64,000 bases of DNA from Mimachlamys varia (lineage: Eukaryota; Mollusca; Bivalvia; Pectinida; Pectinidae): positions 35,922,688-35,986,687 of the forward strand of contig OX392535.1 of NCBI GenBank assembly GCA_947623455.1, read 5' to 3'. The translations under genes were made by a program, and so were the position numbers. Position 1 is the first letter of the stretch. Each line of letters opens with the position of its first letter. Below the pieces are notes generated by a model. It was not told the origin of the DNA and searched no databases. It was given only the letters and a program-made list of their open reading frames with translations. Shown in pieces: positions 34,212 through 48,498 of the stretch.

Positions 34212-34335
34212 AAATGACGTAACACACACTCACGATGCATCTTTTAAATTTATTAATAGATATGGTATGCCGATAAATGAATTACACTACATTATACAGC
34301 TGTTTCATCCTGCCAGGACTCGTCAGTGATGCTAC
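34212..34335 (+). mobile_element. Interspersed repeat family A, truncated copy
   Basis: ATGACGTAACACACACTCAC, TAAATTTATTAATAGATATG, ACAGCTGTTTCATCCTGCCA, GGACTCGTCAGTGATGCTA. It ends abruptly before the GGGGCCAAAAGG segment. Confidence 0.68.
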
Positions 34336-34339
34336 GTCG

Positions 34340-35398
34340 TCTATATTTGCTGTAGTTACCATTTCGCCTTGGCTTTGCCATCAACCGTACCTTTTGCCGA
34401 ATCTCATTGAGTAGAAATGTGTCAGCAAGAACTTGTTCACAAGTCATTATAACATGTACATTGTCACAAGAAAAAATGAACAGATTTAATTATAATACTA
34501 AATAATCATGACATTTGATGTTGTACTCGATAAGTTTGTCGCATCAAATAAGAATCTTCAGGCAAAGCTAGCATCCCTGACAATATTTTTTGTCGTTAAA
34601 CCTCCAAACTCTTGTATACATTAAATCATTTAAAAAATATTCCAAATTATATTTATCACTCTCTTCTGTCCTGCTATTAACATGCGTTATTCGTGGAAAT
34701 GGGGTCCTAAATGTGAAAGGAAACCGGAGTACACATAGAAAACCATAAGGTCGAGTAAACGACAAACTGTCATTTTGTAATGCGAAAGGTAAGTTATATG
34801 GCACTATCTGCGCGATCAATGATTTCTTCAGTCGTCATCATTCTATCTAATCTAGCCGACTGCCCATATTCCACTGGGGGTTTATTGTATTCGATCTTTC
34901 AAAGAAATAAGTTGAATTTATATGAGAGATATAAGAAAGATGAGATATTCGTCTGATAACATAGGGCCACATATACAGGGCTGCGTTAAAGATGTCTCGT
35001 TTTTGAATACCAAGAATTAATGAGAAAATACTTTGATCTCATTTTAAGCATCCAGATTTTAAGATTAGAGAATTACAGCCTTTTATGTTCGTTTGCTTAA
35101 GATCATGATATTTATAAACAGTAGGAGAAGTATGACTTTTCAACGTCTGTTCTCGGTAATTAAATGTGACGTTTTCAAAACTTACATGTATCAACATCTA
35201 CCGCTAATTAGAAACATTAAAAGCATGAAATATGCATACGTCTGGGCGTTAATGTTCCTTAACTTATAATAACTTTTTTCAAGACATACTTAAATTATCA
35301 GGATTCCCGAAAAAGACAACGCATTTCACCTTGAACTCATTCTTTGAAATCATTGTTTGAGGTATTTCAATACTGACGTGTAAGATGAATGAGAAATA
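34340..35398. other. Non-coding DNA, nothing recognised
   Basis: An 83-codon minus-strand frame at 34568-34819 has no motif I recognise. Confidence 0.45.
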
Positions 35399-35401
35399 GT
35401 T

Positions 35402-35625
35402 GGAGAATACCATTAAAGCGTCCACAAAACCATAATCCGAACTCAAAATCGATTTAACTAGAGGTAAAATATGAACAAAATGGAAATATATACATAGATA
35501 CCCCCTGCAAAAGTACAAAAGAATAAGACTAGGAGTTCCGGAAGAGTAAGCGTATTCTGCTTCATTGGCGACACCCGCCATGTAAATCTTGGTCACATTC
35601 AAGTAAACATCAAGTCAACAAAAGG
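35402..35625 (-). mobile_element. Retroelement 3' end, family B copy 11
   Basis: Plus-strand reading: GGAGAATACCATTAAAGCGT, AACTCAAAATCGATTTAACT, GAATAAGACTAGGAGTTCCG, GAAGAGTAAGCGTATTCTGC, TTCATTGGCGACACCCGCCA. In reverse it keeps an open frame containing EAEYAYSSGTPSLILL. The frame is not kept in most other copies, so it is probably incidental. Confidence 0.72.
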
Positions 35626-38600
35626 ACTTAAGCTAAATTTCCAAGGTTTTCGATTAGTTTCAATTTCTTTTCATAAATATTGTAAAGAAATTAAATCGAT
35701 ATATGAAAGATCAAAATAGATAGAGTGTGAATAAAAAAAACTTAAATGTAATTATGCGTACTGATGTCAGGGAGTTTATATCATATCTTTTAATATGTCT
35801 TTTAAACATGTTTTATCAAAAGTATTAGTTCAATATTAAAATAGCATAGCTTTTACCTTAGCTCTGAATGAATTTAAACTATATCTAATCTTGATAATTA
35901 AACTGTGAATTTCCTGTGTTTAAAACACAAATTTTAGTTTACATGATAGCGACACGGACTATTGCTCTAGAAGGTGATTTTGCAGTTACTGTATATACCA
36001 GGTAAAAGGCCACCTATGTAAAAACTTACGTGCCAGAATTTGATTTCCAGCTAACCCGAGAGTTTATCTAAGCGAAATCTTTTTGTAATTTTCTAAACAT
36101 TTTTATCAAGCGTTTTTTCTTACCATGAACTTATAAGATCGTTAACGTTGGTATAATGCACGCACATTCGGAACTTTCCTCAGTAATGGACGGTAATTAC
36201 AACGTACAAGGTTTGTCAATAGACAAAATAAACAATAGAGAGGAGAGAGCCATTATCATTTTACATCAAAAAGCTTTGTTAGGTTGATATCTTATTTTAT
36301 AAATACGAAAACATTTCTCATATATAATTCTGCAAGACTTTTATCATAGAAAAATATTATGACAAACAATAGCGGATAATATAAATATAATGTTATTAAT
36401 TTTTTTTATATATATATTGGAAAATAATCAGAATTGAGGATTTATTATTTCATATTTAGGTCATCAAGTAAAAAATGCGTCTGTATTTGTTGTAATATCA
36501 ACCAGTGGACGCATTTCTAGTTATTACAGAATTATGTACACAGTATAATTGGAACAGCCGACATGAATTTGTAATCTTTACTTTTTCACAGAATTGTTCT
36601 ACACGACGATCAATGTGCCGAGGTTTCTGTGGAAGGAACGTGCTCTATTGTGTCCGACACGAGATAGAAACATCGATTTTATCGATGGCTAATGTCGCCA
36701 TCAAGTCCCCGACTCCTTATTTACGGTTCTTTGGAGAAGTCCTATCTGAGCGGTATATAATGTAATGATTAGATTTAGTGTCAAGTCTATCGAAGTCTAT
36801 CGATGAATTAACATGAATGACAACCACCTTTAGAGCAAATGTATCGGTTATTTGACATCCGCTTTAAGTTATAGTTTTCAATTAAGAGATCTCGACTTAT
36901 ACTTCAGGCGATGTCACAAACGGAAGTTAAGATACATGTATGTGCCCATCGCGCATGTCTGAAGTGTCGTTTTGAATTTCTTCGGAGTTAAACCAGTTGT
37001 TCTCAGATCAGAGAAAAAAAAGAACATTTAAGTTGAATTATTTTCAATAAACCTCTAGGAATCAATTATCATTACTGTGCAAAGAACGTTTAAAATTTAA
37101 TTCAATGGAAACGTTTACAAGCGACTCTGTGGCTTGCCTTTAAACAGTTTTATTTTCTTAAAATAAAATTCCTGTTTTGAAGGCCATGACCTAATGCTGT
37201 TGGCAAACTCAATTGCGACCAAGCGTGGGTGTGCGGAAGACGTTACCATGTCAACGCGTGGGAATTTGTTTAATGCATACCGTTAAAACTGTTCAGCAAC
37301 TTGATAAATCGTGCATGTTTTGTCCATCCAGAAAGTTCCATAGTTTTTCGGGATTTTACAAATATTTTACGGTTGTAAAATGACTCGTGTTTTATTTCAC
37401 TACTGATAACAACTCGGCTATATATGTTATTTCTCCAGCAATAAGAACATGCTCGCTAATAAGCCCATCCTCACTTTTGACCACCTCCTATACATTGGGG
37501 ATGTCTGGTTATAAGCCCATCCCCTACGTCTGGGCCTGAGCCGACCAGTCTATAGTCGGTGCATGTCTTTCTGGGTTCCCAGTATCGAAACAGTTTTTCA
37601 TCTCTGTAATCTGTTTAGATGAAACGATGAAAACTATTAGACGAGATAAACCAATATGATTATGTAAATGGGTGAAAAAATGAACGAAAAAAAGAAGTAT
37701 CAACATCAATGGGCTGCCGTTATTGTAATATTCCAGATCCGTTTTGGAAACACTTTTCACTTTAAATCTCTGTTACCATTTCCACGTTATTGTTCAAATT
37801 ATCATCAATCGGTAATATCAAAGAATTGATGATGCCTGGTAAGTCAATATAGCATGCATGTTTTCTATGTTTTCTAATTCATCAACTCCACCTATATATA
37901 CATAGTATGATTTGTTAGTTGTTAGTAGATAAAAAAAAAACATCTGTATTTAAATTGTACCATTCCTTTGATGAAACTCTATCTAACAGCCGATGCTGAT
38001 TTTTGAATTTACATGATCATGAAATTTAATTCATTTAATAATTTGAATCTATTAGATGTATTTGTTCCATATTGAATATTGATGTAATCCCGTTCATAAT
38101 CAACCTACATAAAAGCTAACCAAACTCAACCCCTTAACCAAGAACCTGAATTGTGATTTCCATTTCAATCCAACTATATAAATGGACATATTACCAGTAA
38201 TGTAGTTCTATCTCATTGCCCAATGGCCGGAAAGAACTTCCTTACTTCAGATTTTTTTTCTGTTGCAAAAGACGCTGAAAAAATATCGCTTAACCGTTTT
38301 TTCAGACAGACATGGCTTAATTTGTGATCTTGCGCTGTGAAAGGAAAACACTTCTCCCCGATATAACAAGATAAGTACAGAAGTGGTTTGGGTTTTCTAC
38401 ACTTTCTTTAAAACCACTCTAGCCGTAACTGTGTTGTGAAGAAGAAGTTTGCAGATAATTAGATTTAATTTACAAGGATGTGTAGAAGGTTTGTTCGATT
38501 TTAGAATTTACTGTTACGCATGTCTAAGTATGTAAAACATAGAGGTTAGATATAAGTGATTTATTAGGAGTTTCATATCCCTTGGTATCTAAGTTCAGAG

Positions 38601-38900
38601 CGCTAAGTTTGCAATCACACGGAACGTACATTTATCTTAATAATTTATAATCATTGACGATTAATTAAAGTTATGCTGAGACATAAGTTTAGACTATAAG
38701 TTGAAATATATTTCGCATATATCCGTGTGTGTGTATATATATATATGGCGTGTTATATTTACACAGACAGTTTTTGTTTTGCTGAAAGCTGGGACAGGAT
38801 TTTACAGATCACAAATACATTTAGATGATGTCGCCAAAGATCAAATGGGCATGTTAAGAAAACAGAAGAAACAATATCTTTAATGTGTTTTTTTTTTCCA
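35626..38900. other. Non-coding DNA with a short microsatellite
   Basis: A (GT)n(AT)n microsatellite lies at about 38724-38745. The frame at 36505-36765 (86 codons, cysteine-containing) and others nearby show no motif. Nothing shared with the repeat families listed here was found. Confidence 0.45.
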
Positions 38901-40290
38901 TTTCGGACAAGAATCTTAACAGTCGCCATGACCATATGTATTCTCCCTTAATTTCTAATTGGACACCGTTAAACTGCATGACACCGACAAGTAGCATACT
39001 CCCTTTACTTCTCAAGCTGCATGTAACAGTTAAAATCACTTTAAATAACATATTCTCTTAATTTCCCATCTGACGCCGTTAAGATGCACGTCACAGTTCA
39101 GTATCATATCCCCTTAACTTCTTATCTAACACCGTTAAGCTGCATGTTACAGTTCAATACCATACTCATTTAACTTCTTATCTAACACCGTTAAGCTGCA
39201 TGTTACAGTTAAGTACCATACCCCCTTAACTTCTGATCTAACACCGTTAAGCTGCATGTTACAGTTCAATACCATTCTCCTTTAACTTCTTATCTGACAC
39301 CGTTAAGCTGCATGTTACAGTTAAGTACCATTCTCCTTTAACTTCTTATCTGACACCGTTAAGCTGCATGTTACAGTTAAGTACCATACCCCCTAAACTT
39401 CTTATCTAACACCGTTAAGCTGCATGTTACAGTTCAATACCATACTCCCTTAACTTCTTATATAACACCGTTAAGCTGCATGTAACAGTTAAGTACCATA
39501 CCCCCTAAACTTCTTATCTAACACCGTTAAGCTGCATGTTACAGTTAAGTACCATACTCCCTTAACTTCTTATATAACACCGTTAAGCTGCATGTTACAG
39601 TTCAATACCATACTCCCTTAACTTCTTATATAACACCGTTAAGCTGCATGTTACAATTAAGTACCATACCCCCTAAACTTCTTATCTAACACCGTTAAGC
39701 TGCATGTTACAGTTCAATACCATACTCCCTTAACTTCTCATATAACACCGTTAAGCTGCATGTTACAGTTAAGTACCATACCCCCTAAACTTCTTATCTA
39801 ACACCGTTAAGCTGCATGTTACAGTTCAATACCATATCCCCTTAACTTCTTATCTAACACCGTTAAGCTGCATTTTACAGTTCAATACCATACTCCCTTA
39901 ACTTCTTATCTAACACCATTAAGCTGCATGTTACAGTTAAGTACCATATCCCCTAAACTTCTTATCTAACACCGTTAAGCTGCATGTTACAGTCAAGTAC
40001 TATACCCCCTTAACTTCTAATATAACACCGTTAAGCTGCATTTTACAGTTCAATACCATACTCCCTTAACTTCTTATCTAACACCGTTAAGCTGCATGTA
40101 ATAGTTCAATACCATACTCCCTTAACTTCTTATATAACACCGTTAAGCTGCATGTTACAGTTAAGTACCATATCCCCTTAACTTCTTATCTAACACCGTT
40201 AAGCTGCATTTTACAGTTCAATACCATACTCCCTTAACTTCTTATATAACACCGTTAAGCTGCATGTTACAGTTAAGTACCATACCCCCT

Positions 40291-42330
40291 TAACGTCTTA
40301 TCTAACACCGTTAAGCTGCATTTTACAGTTCAATACCATACTCCTTTAACATCTTATCTGACAGCGTTAAGCTGCATGTAATAGTCCAATACCATACTCC
40401 CTTAACTTCTTATCTAACACCGTTAAGCTGCATGTAATAGTTCAATACCATACTCCCTGAACTTCTTATCTAACACCGTTAAGCCGCATGTCACAGTTCA
40501 GTAGCATACTCCCTTAACTTCTTATCTAACACCGTTAAGCCGCATGTCACAGTTCAGTAGCATACTCCCTTAACTTCTTATCTAACACCGTTAAGTTGCA
40601 TGTTACAGTTCAATACCATACTCCCTTAACTTCTTATATAACACCGTTAAGCTGCATGTTACAGTTAAGTACCATATCCCCTTAACTTCTTATCTAACAC
40701 CGTTAAGCTGCATTTTACAGTTCAATACCATACTCCCTTAACTTCTTATCTAACACCATTAAGCTGCATGTTACAGTTAAGTACTATACCCCCTTAACTT
40801 CTTATCTAACACCATTAAGCTGCATGTTACAGTTAAGTACTATACCCCCTTAACTTCTTATATAACACCGTTAAGCTGCATGTTACAGTTCAATACCATA
40901 CTCCCTTAACTTCTTATCTAACACCGTTAAGCTGCATGTCACAGTTCAGTACCATACTCCCTTAACTTCTTATATAACACCGTTAAGCTGCATGTTACAG
41001 TTAAGTACCATACCCCCTTAACGTCTTATCTAACACCGTTAAGCTGCATTTTACAGTTCAATACCATACTCCTTTAACATCTTATCTGACAGCGTTAAGC
41101 TGCATGTAATAGTCCAATACCATACTCCCTTAACTTCTTATCTAACACCGTTAAGCTGCATGTAATAGTTCAATACCATACTCCCTGAACTTCTTATCTA
41201 ACACCGTTAAGCCGCATGTCACAGTTCAGTAGCATACTCCCTTAACTTCTTATCTAACACCGTTAAGCCGCATGTCACAGTTCAGTAGCATACTCCCTTA
41301 ACTTCTTATCTAACACCGTTAAGTTGCATGTTACAGTTCAATACCATACTCCCTTAACTTCTTATATAACACCGTTAAGCTGCATGTTACAGTTAAGTAC
41401 CATATCCCCTTAACTTCTTATCTAACACCGTTAAGCTGCATTTTACAGTTCAATACCATACTCCCTTAACTTCTTATCTAACACCATTAAGCTGCATGTT
41501 ACAGTTAAGTACTATACCCCCTTAACTTCTTATCTAACACCATTAAGCTGCATGTTACAGTTAAGTACTATACCCCCTTAACTTCTTATATAACACCGTT
41601 AAGCTGCATGTTACAGTTCAATACCATACTCCCTTAACTTCTTATCTAACACCGTTAAGCCGCATGTCACAGTTCAGTAGCATACTCCCTTAACTTCTTA
41701 TCTAACACCGTTAAGCTGCATGTTACAGTTCAATACCATACTCCCTTAACTTCTTATATAACACCATTAAGCTGCATGTTACAGTTAAGTACCATATCCC
41801 CTAAACTTCTTATCTAACACCGTTAAGCTGCATGTTACAGTCAAGTACTATACCCCCTTAACTTCTAATATAACACCGTTAAGCTGCATTTTACAGTTCA
41901 ATACCATACTCCCTTAACTTCTTATCTAACACCGTTAAGCTGCATGTAATAGTTCAATACCATACTCCCTTAACTTCTTATATAACACCGTTAAGCTGCA
42001 TGTTACAGTTAAGTACCATATCCCCTTAACTTCTTATCTAACACCGTTAAGCTGCATTTTACAGTTCAATACCATACTCCCTTAACTTCTTATATAACAC
42101 CGTTAAGCTGCATGTTACAGTTAAGTACCATACCCCCTTAACGTCTTATCTAACACCGTTAAGCTGCATTTTACAGTTCAATACCATACTCCTTTAACAT
42201 CTTATCTGACAGCGTTAAGCTGCATGTAATAGTCCAATACCATACTCCCTTAACTTCTTATCTAACACCGTTAAGCTGCATGTAATAGTTCAATACCATA
42301 CTCCCTGAACTTCTTATCTAACACCGTTAA
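40291..42330. repeat. Older higher-order registers of 728 and 1120 bp
   Basis: The marker TAACGTCTTATCTAAC begins at 40291, 41019 and 42139. The spacings are 728 bp (13 units) and 1120 bp (20 units). The sequence after each marker matches the others for several hundred bases and then departs in variant order. This part was therefore amplified in different registers from the 1400-bp block to its right. Confidence 0.8.
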
Positions 42331-45300
42331 GCCGCATGTCACAGTTCAGTAGCATACTCCCTTAACTTCTTATCTAACACCGTTAAGCCGCATGTCACAG
42401 TTCAGTAGCATACTCCCTTAACTTCTTATCTAACACCGTTAAGTTGCATGTTACAGTTCAATACCATACTCCCTTAACTTCTTATATAACACCGTTAAGC
42501 TGCATGTTACAGTTAAGTACCATATCCCCTTAACTTCTTATCTAACACCGTTAAGCTGCATTTTACAGTTCAATACCATACTCCCTTAACTTCTTATCTA
42601 ACACCATTAAGCTGCATGTTACAGTTAAGTACTATACCCCCTTAACTTCTTATATAACACCGTTAAGCTGCATGTTACAGTTCAATACCATATTCCCTTA
42701 ACTTCTTATATAACACCGTTAAGCTGCATGTTACAGTTAAGTACCATATCCCCTTAACTTCTTATCTAACACCGTTAAGCTGCATTTTACAGTTCAATAC
42801 CATACTCCCTTAACTTCTTATCTAACACCATTAAGCTGCATGTTACAGTTAAGTACTATACCCCCTTAACTTCTTATATAACACCGTTAAGCTGCATGTT
42901 ACAGTTCAATACCATACTCCCTTAACTTCTTATCTAACACCGTTAAGCCGCATGTCACAGTTCAGTAGCATACTCCCTTAACTTCTTATCTAACACCGTT
43001 AAGCTGCATGTTACAGTTCAATACCATACTCCCTTAACTTCTTATATAACACCGTTAAGCTGCATGTTACAGTTAAGTACCATATCCCCTTAACTTCTTA
43101 TCTAACACCGTTAAGCTGCATTTTACAGTTCAATACCATACTCCCTTAACTTCTTATCTAACACCATTAAGCTGCATGTTACAGTTAAGTACCATACCCC
43201 CTAAACTTCTTATCTGACACCGTTAAGCTGCATGTTACAGTCAAGTACTATACCCCCTTAACTTCTTATATAACACCGTTAAGCTGCATGTTACAGTTCA
43301 ATACCATACTCCCTTAACTTCTTATATAACACCGTTAAGCTGCATGTTACAGTTAAGTACCATACCCCCTTAACTTCTGATCTAACACCGTTAAGCTGCA
43401 TTTTACAGTTCAATACCATACTCCTTTAACTTCTTATCTGACAGCGTTAAGCTGCATGTAATAGTTCAATACCATACTCCCTTAACTTCTTATCTGACAG
43501 TGTTAAGCTGCATGTTACAGTTAAGTACCATATCCCCTTAACTTCTTATCTAACACCGTTAAGCTGCATTTTACAGTTCAATACCATACTCCTTTAACTT
43601 CTTATCTGACAGCGTTAAGCTGCATGTAATAGTTCAATACCATACTCCCTTAAATTCTTATCTGACACCGTTAAGCCGCATGTCACAGCTCAGTACCATA
43701 CTCCCTTAAATTCTTATCTAAAACCGTTAAGCCGCATGTCACAGTTCAGTAGCATACTCCCTTAACTTCTTATCTAACACCGTTAAGCCGCATGTCACAG
43801 TTCAGTAGCATACTCCCTTAACTTCTTATCTAACACCGTTAAGTTGCATGTTACAGTTCAATACCATACTCCCTTAACTTCTTATATAACACCGTTAAGC
43901 TGCATGTTACAGTTAAGTACCATATCCCCTTAACTTCTTATCTAACACCGTTAAGCTGCATTTTACAGTTCAATACCATACTCCCTTAACTTCTTATCTA
44001 ACACCATTAAGCTGCATGTTACAGTTAAGTACTATACCCCCTTAACTTCTTATATAACACCGTTAAGCTGCATGTTACAGTTCAATACCATACTCCCTTA
44101 ACTTCTTATATAACACCGTTAAGCTGCATGTTACAGTTAAGTACCATATCCCCTTAACTTCTTATCTAACACCGTTAAGCTGCATTTTACAGTTCAATAC
44201 CATACTCCCTTAACTTCTTATCTAACACCATTAAGCTGCATGTTACAGTTAAGTACTATACCCCCTTAACTTCTTATATAACACCGTTAAGCTGCATGTT
44301 ACAGTTCAATACCATACTCCCTTAACTTCTTATCTAACACCGTTAAGCCGCATGTCACAGTTCAGTAGCATACTCCCTTAACTTCTTATCTAACACCGTT
44401 AAGCTGCATGTTACAGTTCAATACCATACTCCCTTAACTTCTTATATAACACCGTTAAGCTGCATGTTACAGTTAAGTACCATATCCCCTTAACTTCTTA
44501 TCTAACACCGTTAAGCTGCATTTTACAGTTCAATACCATACTCCCTTAACTTCTTATCTAACACCATTAAGCTGCATGTTACAGTTAAGTACCATACCCC
44601 CTAAACTTCTTATCTGACACCGTTAAGCTGCATGTTACAGTCAAGTACTATACCCCCTTAACTTCTTATATAACACCGTTAAGCTGCATGTTACAGTTCA
44701 ATACCATACTCCCTTAACTTCTTATATAACACCGTTAAGCTGCATGTTACAGTTAAGTACCATACCCCCTTAACTTCTGATCTAACACCGTTAAGCTGCA
44801 TTTTACAGTTCAATACCATACTCCTTTAACTTCTTATCTGACAGCGTTAAGCTGCATGTAATAGTTCAATACCATACTCCCTTAACTTCTTATCTGACAG
44901 TGTTAAGCTGCATGTTACAGTTAAGTACCATATCCCCTTAACTTCTTATCTAACACCGTTAAGCTGCATTTTACAGTTCAATACCATACTCCTTTAACTT
45001 CTTATCTGACAGCGTTAAGCTGCATGTAATAGTTCAATACCATACTCCCTTAAATTCTTATCTGACACCGTTAAGCCGCATGTCACAGCTCAGTACCATA
45101 CTCCCTTAAATTCTTATCTAAAACCGTTAAGCCGCATGTCACAGTTCAGTAGCATACTCCCTTAACTTCTTATCTAACACCGTTAAGCCGCATGTCACAG
45201 TTCAGTAGCATACTCCCTTAACTTCTTATCTAACACCGTTAAGTTGCATGTTACAGTTCAATACCATACTCCCTTAACTTCTTATATAACACCGTTAAGC

Positions 45301-46566
45301 TGCATGTTACAGTTAAGTACCATATCCCCTTAACTTCTTATCTAACACCGTTAAGCTGCATTTTACAGTTCAATACCATACTCCCTTAACTTCTTATCTA
45401 ACACCATTAAGCTGCATGTTACAGTTAAGTACTATACCCCCTTAACTTCTTATATAACACCGTTAAGCTGCATGTTACAGTTCAATACCATACTCCCTTA
45501 ACTTCTTATATAACACCGTTAAGCTGCATGTTACAGTTAAGTACCATATCCCCTTAACTTCTTATCTAACACCGTTAAGCTGCATTTTACAGTTCAATAC
45601 CATACTCCCTTAACTTCTTATCTAACACCATTAAGCTGCATGTTACAGTTAAGTACTATACCCCCTTAACTTCTTATATAACACCGTTAAGCTGCATGTT
45701 ACAGTTCAATACCATACTCCCTTAACTTCTTATCTAACACCGTTAAGCCGCATGTCACAGTTCAGTAGCATACTCCCTTAACTTCTTATCTAACACCGTT
45801 AAGCTGCATGTTACAGTTCAATACCATACTCCCTTAACTTCTTATATAACACCGTTAAGCTGCATGTTACAGTTAAGTACCATATCCCCTTAACTTCTTA
45901 TCTAACACCGTTAAGCTGCATTTTACAGTTCAATACCATACTCCCTTAACTTCTTATCTAACACCATTAAGCTGCATGTTACAGTTAAGTACCATACCCC
46001 CTAAACTTCTTATCTGACACCGTTAAGCTGCATGTTACAGTCAAGTACTATACCCCCTTAACTTCTTATATAACACCGTTAAGCTGCATGTTACAGTTCA
46101 ATACCATACTCCCTTAACTTCTTATATAACACCGTTAAGCTGCATGTTACAGTTAAGTACCATACCCCCTTAACTTCTGATCTAACACCGTTAAGCTGCA
46201 TTTTACAGTTCAATACCATACTCCTTTAACTTCTTATCTGACAGCGTTAAGCTGCATGTAATAGTTCAATACCATACTCCCTTAACTTCTTATCTGACAG
46301 TGTTAAGCTGCATGTTACAGTTAAGTACCATATCCCCTTAACTTCTTATCTAACACCGTTAAGCTGCATTTTACAGTTCAATACCATACTCCTTTAACTT
46401 CTTATCTGACAGCGTTAAGCTGCATGTAATAGTTCAATACCATACTCCCTTAAATTCTTATCTGACACCGTTAAGCCGCATGTCACAGCTCAGTACCATA
46501 CTCCCTTAAATTCTTATCTAAAACCGTTAAGCCGCATGTCACAGTTCAGTAGCATACTCCCTTAAC
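42327..46566. repeat. Higher-order repeat of 1400 bp, three copies
   Basis: Rare variant units recur at exact 1400-bp spacing, which is 25 units of 56. TCTGACAGTGTTAAG is placed with GTGTT at 43500, 44900 and 46300; TCTAAAACCGTTAAG at 43721, 45121 and 46521; TAACTTCTGATCTAAC at 43371, 44771 and 46171. Reading copies 1 and 2 side by side, I saw one difference (TATTCCC at about 42691 against TACTCCC) after the first tens of bases. The right end of copy 3 coincides with the end of the array. Confidence 0.92.
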
Positions 46567-48312
46567 CACTTCCTTAAATACTTAATTGACCGAATCGTAA
46601 TTACCATTCATAAAAATAATAATTCACATGTTTAATTAACAAAGCACACGGAGATGCATGTCATAATTAGGTAAGCTATCTTCTTAACTTCCCCCTAGAT
46701 ACAGCATTACATGTACGCTGAAGAGCCATCCAATATCCTAACAGGGACAAGGTACAGGGACAAGGTACATGTTACGTTTTGACAGGCACAGGAGCCAGGG
46801 GCTAGGCTTTTAACGCTCGACCGAAACAAGGAACTTTTGTGTGGTTTTCCTATTTGTTTACTGGATTGAGAATATGAAAATTATGTAGGGTTAGAAAGGA
46901 ATGCCCTATTCATATTAATTTATTAGCATCCGTAACACAATGGCTCAACTATATCATGTGTCTCGGCTAATCTATATATAGACCTAAACAATTTCGTTTT
47001 GACCACAAGATATTTATAATTGACATCTCTAGATCACTGGTCTTTTGTTTAGTGCGTTTTGTATGTTATTTTATTACAAACGCCATTGATGATGTGGTTT
47101 GAAAGCTGATAAAACAATTATAGGAAATTGGTTTGCTACAAAAGACCCTTTTCCGGTTTTTAATAGATTTTTATGTAATCTGAGCAAATTGTTGTCAGAA
47201 AGCGTACAGCGTAACAATTTATCCTTGATGTTTGATACTATAATTATACAAAACTGTATCTGTGTTCAAATGAATTAATTTATAATTATATGGTTTAGTT
47301 ACGTTTTTATTGGGTTCAACGTACTATAAAAATAGGTGGTCATATAAGGACATATGTGATTATTTTATAGACTTGAAGACAACTAAAAAATGCCAGCTAC
47401 AAATAAATAAATGAAATAAAAATATACATGATGTGTATATGCAAATACGGAGTCTGACCTTCTATAATCACTAGACCTCAGTCACAGGATTACTGGGTTA
47501 GAGAGACCTGTCCGCAAGTCGATATTTTTTCTCCGGGTGCTCCGGTTTCGCTCAACACGGACGTTAATTAACACCAGTTTGGTATATATTATGACTTATG
47601 ACGTCAAAGCACACAGTCCTCAATGATACTGGCATAGCATCCAAAAGAATAAAACAAATAATAATAATAATATAATTAAAAACAAAAAAAAACAAAAATA
47701 ACAACTTGGTAAATGTACATGACATTGTATATTAAAACGCGTTCAATCAAATCACTGAAGACAGTATCTTTTTTTTCGGAACCCATTGCCCTTCATTCGT
47801 ATCATTGTCAAAATGAGCCTGCATGTTATCTACCTCTGCATATTAATGCAATTCAAACGTGTTGAGATAAACGTAAATAGAAATTGCTTTTAAAAATGAT
47901 TCCAACATCGCTGTCAAACGATCCGGCTAGAAATCAGTGATAGCGATGGTGCACAGAACCGAATTCTCTGTACAAACTACGGGCCAGTTTGGCTACGCTA
48001 CATATTTATGGCATTGGCAGTAAATCGCGTAAAACTGGTGAGAAAGTGACACTCTTCACTTTCTGGAATAATCGGCTTCAACGCCAGACAAGTGACAATC
48101 TTCTCCCCGAAAAAATCCATACCAAACTGATGTATAGGCCTACTGCAGCGCTTGACTGTTATACTTCTTACATAAGATCAAGAGTAATATTGATATAAAC
48201 TCTACCCCTATATTCCATTAAACTGACACCATGTCAATTGACAGGTGATCTTATATAAAGTCCAAAGCTTTTGTTTGTGTAGTGTGGCTTACCGAAATGT
48301 TGTTCTGTTAAA
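46567..48312. other. Satellite flank and AT-rich DNA with a SINE scrap
   Basis: 46650-46720 contains CTTCTTAACTTCCCCCTAGA and ACAGCATTACATGTACGCTG, which look like decayed satellite units. A 13-bp motif GGGACAAGGTACA is doubled at about 46743. At 47500-47575, GATATTTTTTCTCCGGGTGC followed by TCCGGTTTCGCTCAACACGG resembles the central SINE domain without a head or tail. Nothing else recognised. Confidence 0.45.
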
Positions 48313-48316
48313 AAAT

Positions 48317-48498
48317 ATCAGAGAATACCAAAGCGTCAACAAAACCATAACCTGAACTCAAAATCGATTAAACTAGAGGCAATGAAGAAACAAAAGCAAG
48401 ATTTACACGGAGACTGTCGTAAAAGCACAAGAGAATAAGACCAGGTGTTCCGGAAGAGTAAGCGTCTTCTGCTTCATCGACGAAAACCGCTCGACGAC
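48317..48498 (-). mobile_element. Retroelement 3' end, family B copy 12
   Basis: Plus-strand reading: CAGAGAATACCAAAGCGTCA, ACTCAAAATCGATTAAACTA, AGAATAAGACCAGGTGTTCC, GGAAGAGTAAGCGTCTTCTG, CTTCATCGACGA. It is one of the best-preserved copies and ends just after the conserved core. Confidence 0.75.

Larger units (their letters stand above)
38905..46566. repeat. 56-bp satellite array, about 137 units
   Basis: The unit is ACACCGTTAAGCTGCATGTT, ACAGTTCAATACCATACTCC, CTTAACTTCTTATCTA, exactly 56 bp in the homogenised part. Main variants are AGTTAAGTACCATACCCCC, GCCGCATGTCACAGTTCAGT, GCATTTTACAG and TGTAATAG. The first units (about 38905-39100) are strongly diverged, and decayed fragments continue for about 150 bp past the right end, as is usual at satellite edges. 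Every unit pairs CTTAAC with GTTAAG across about 16 bases. Stops occur in all frames, so no gene lies inside. Confidence 0.97.

Noticed and set aside
38905..46566. CRISPR-like regular array
   Set aside because: The whole 56-bp unit is repeated, with no unique spacers, and the genome is eukaryotic. It is a satellite.
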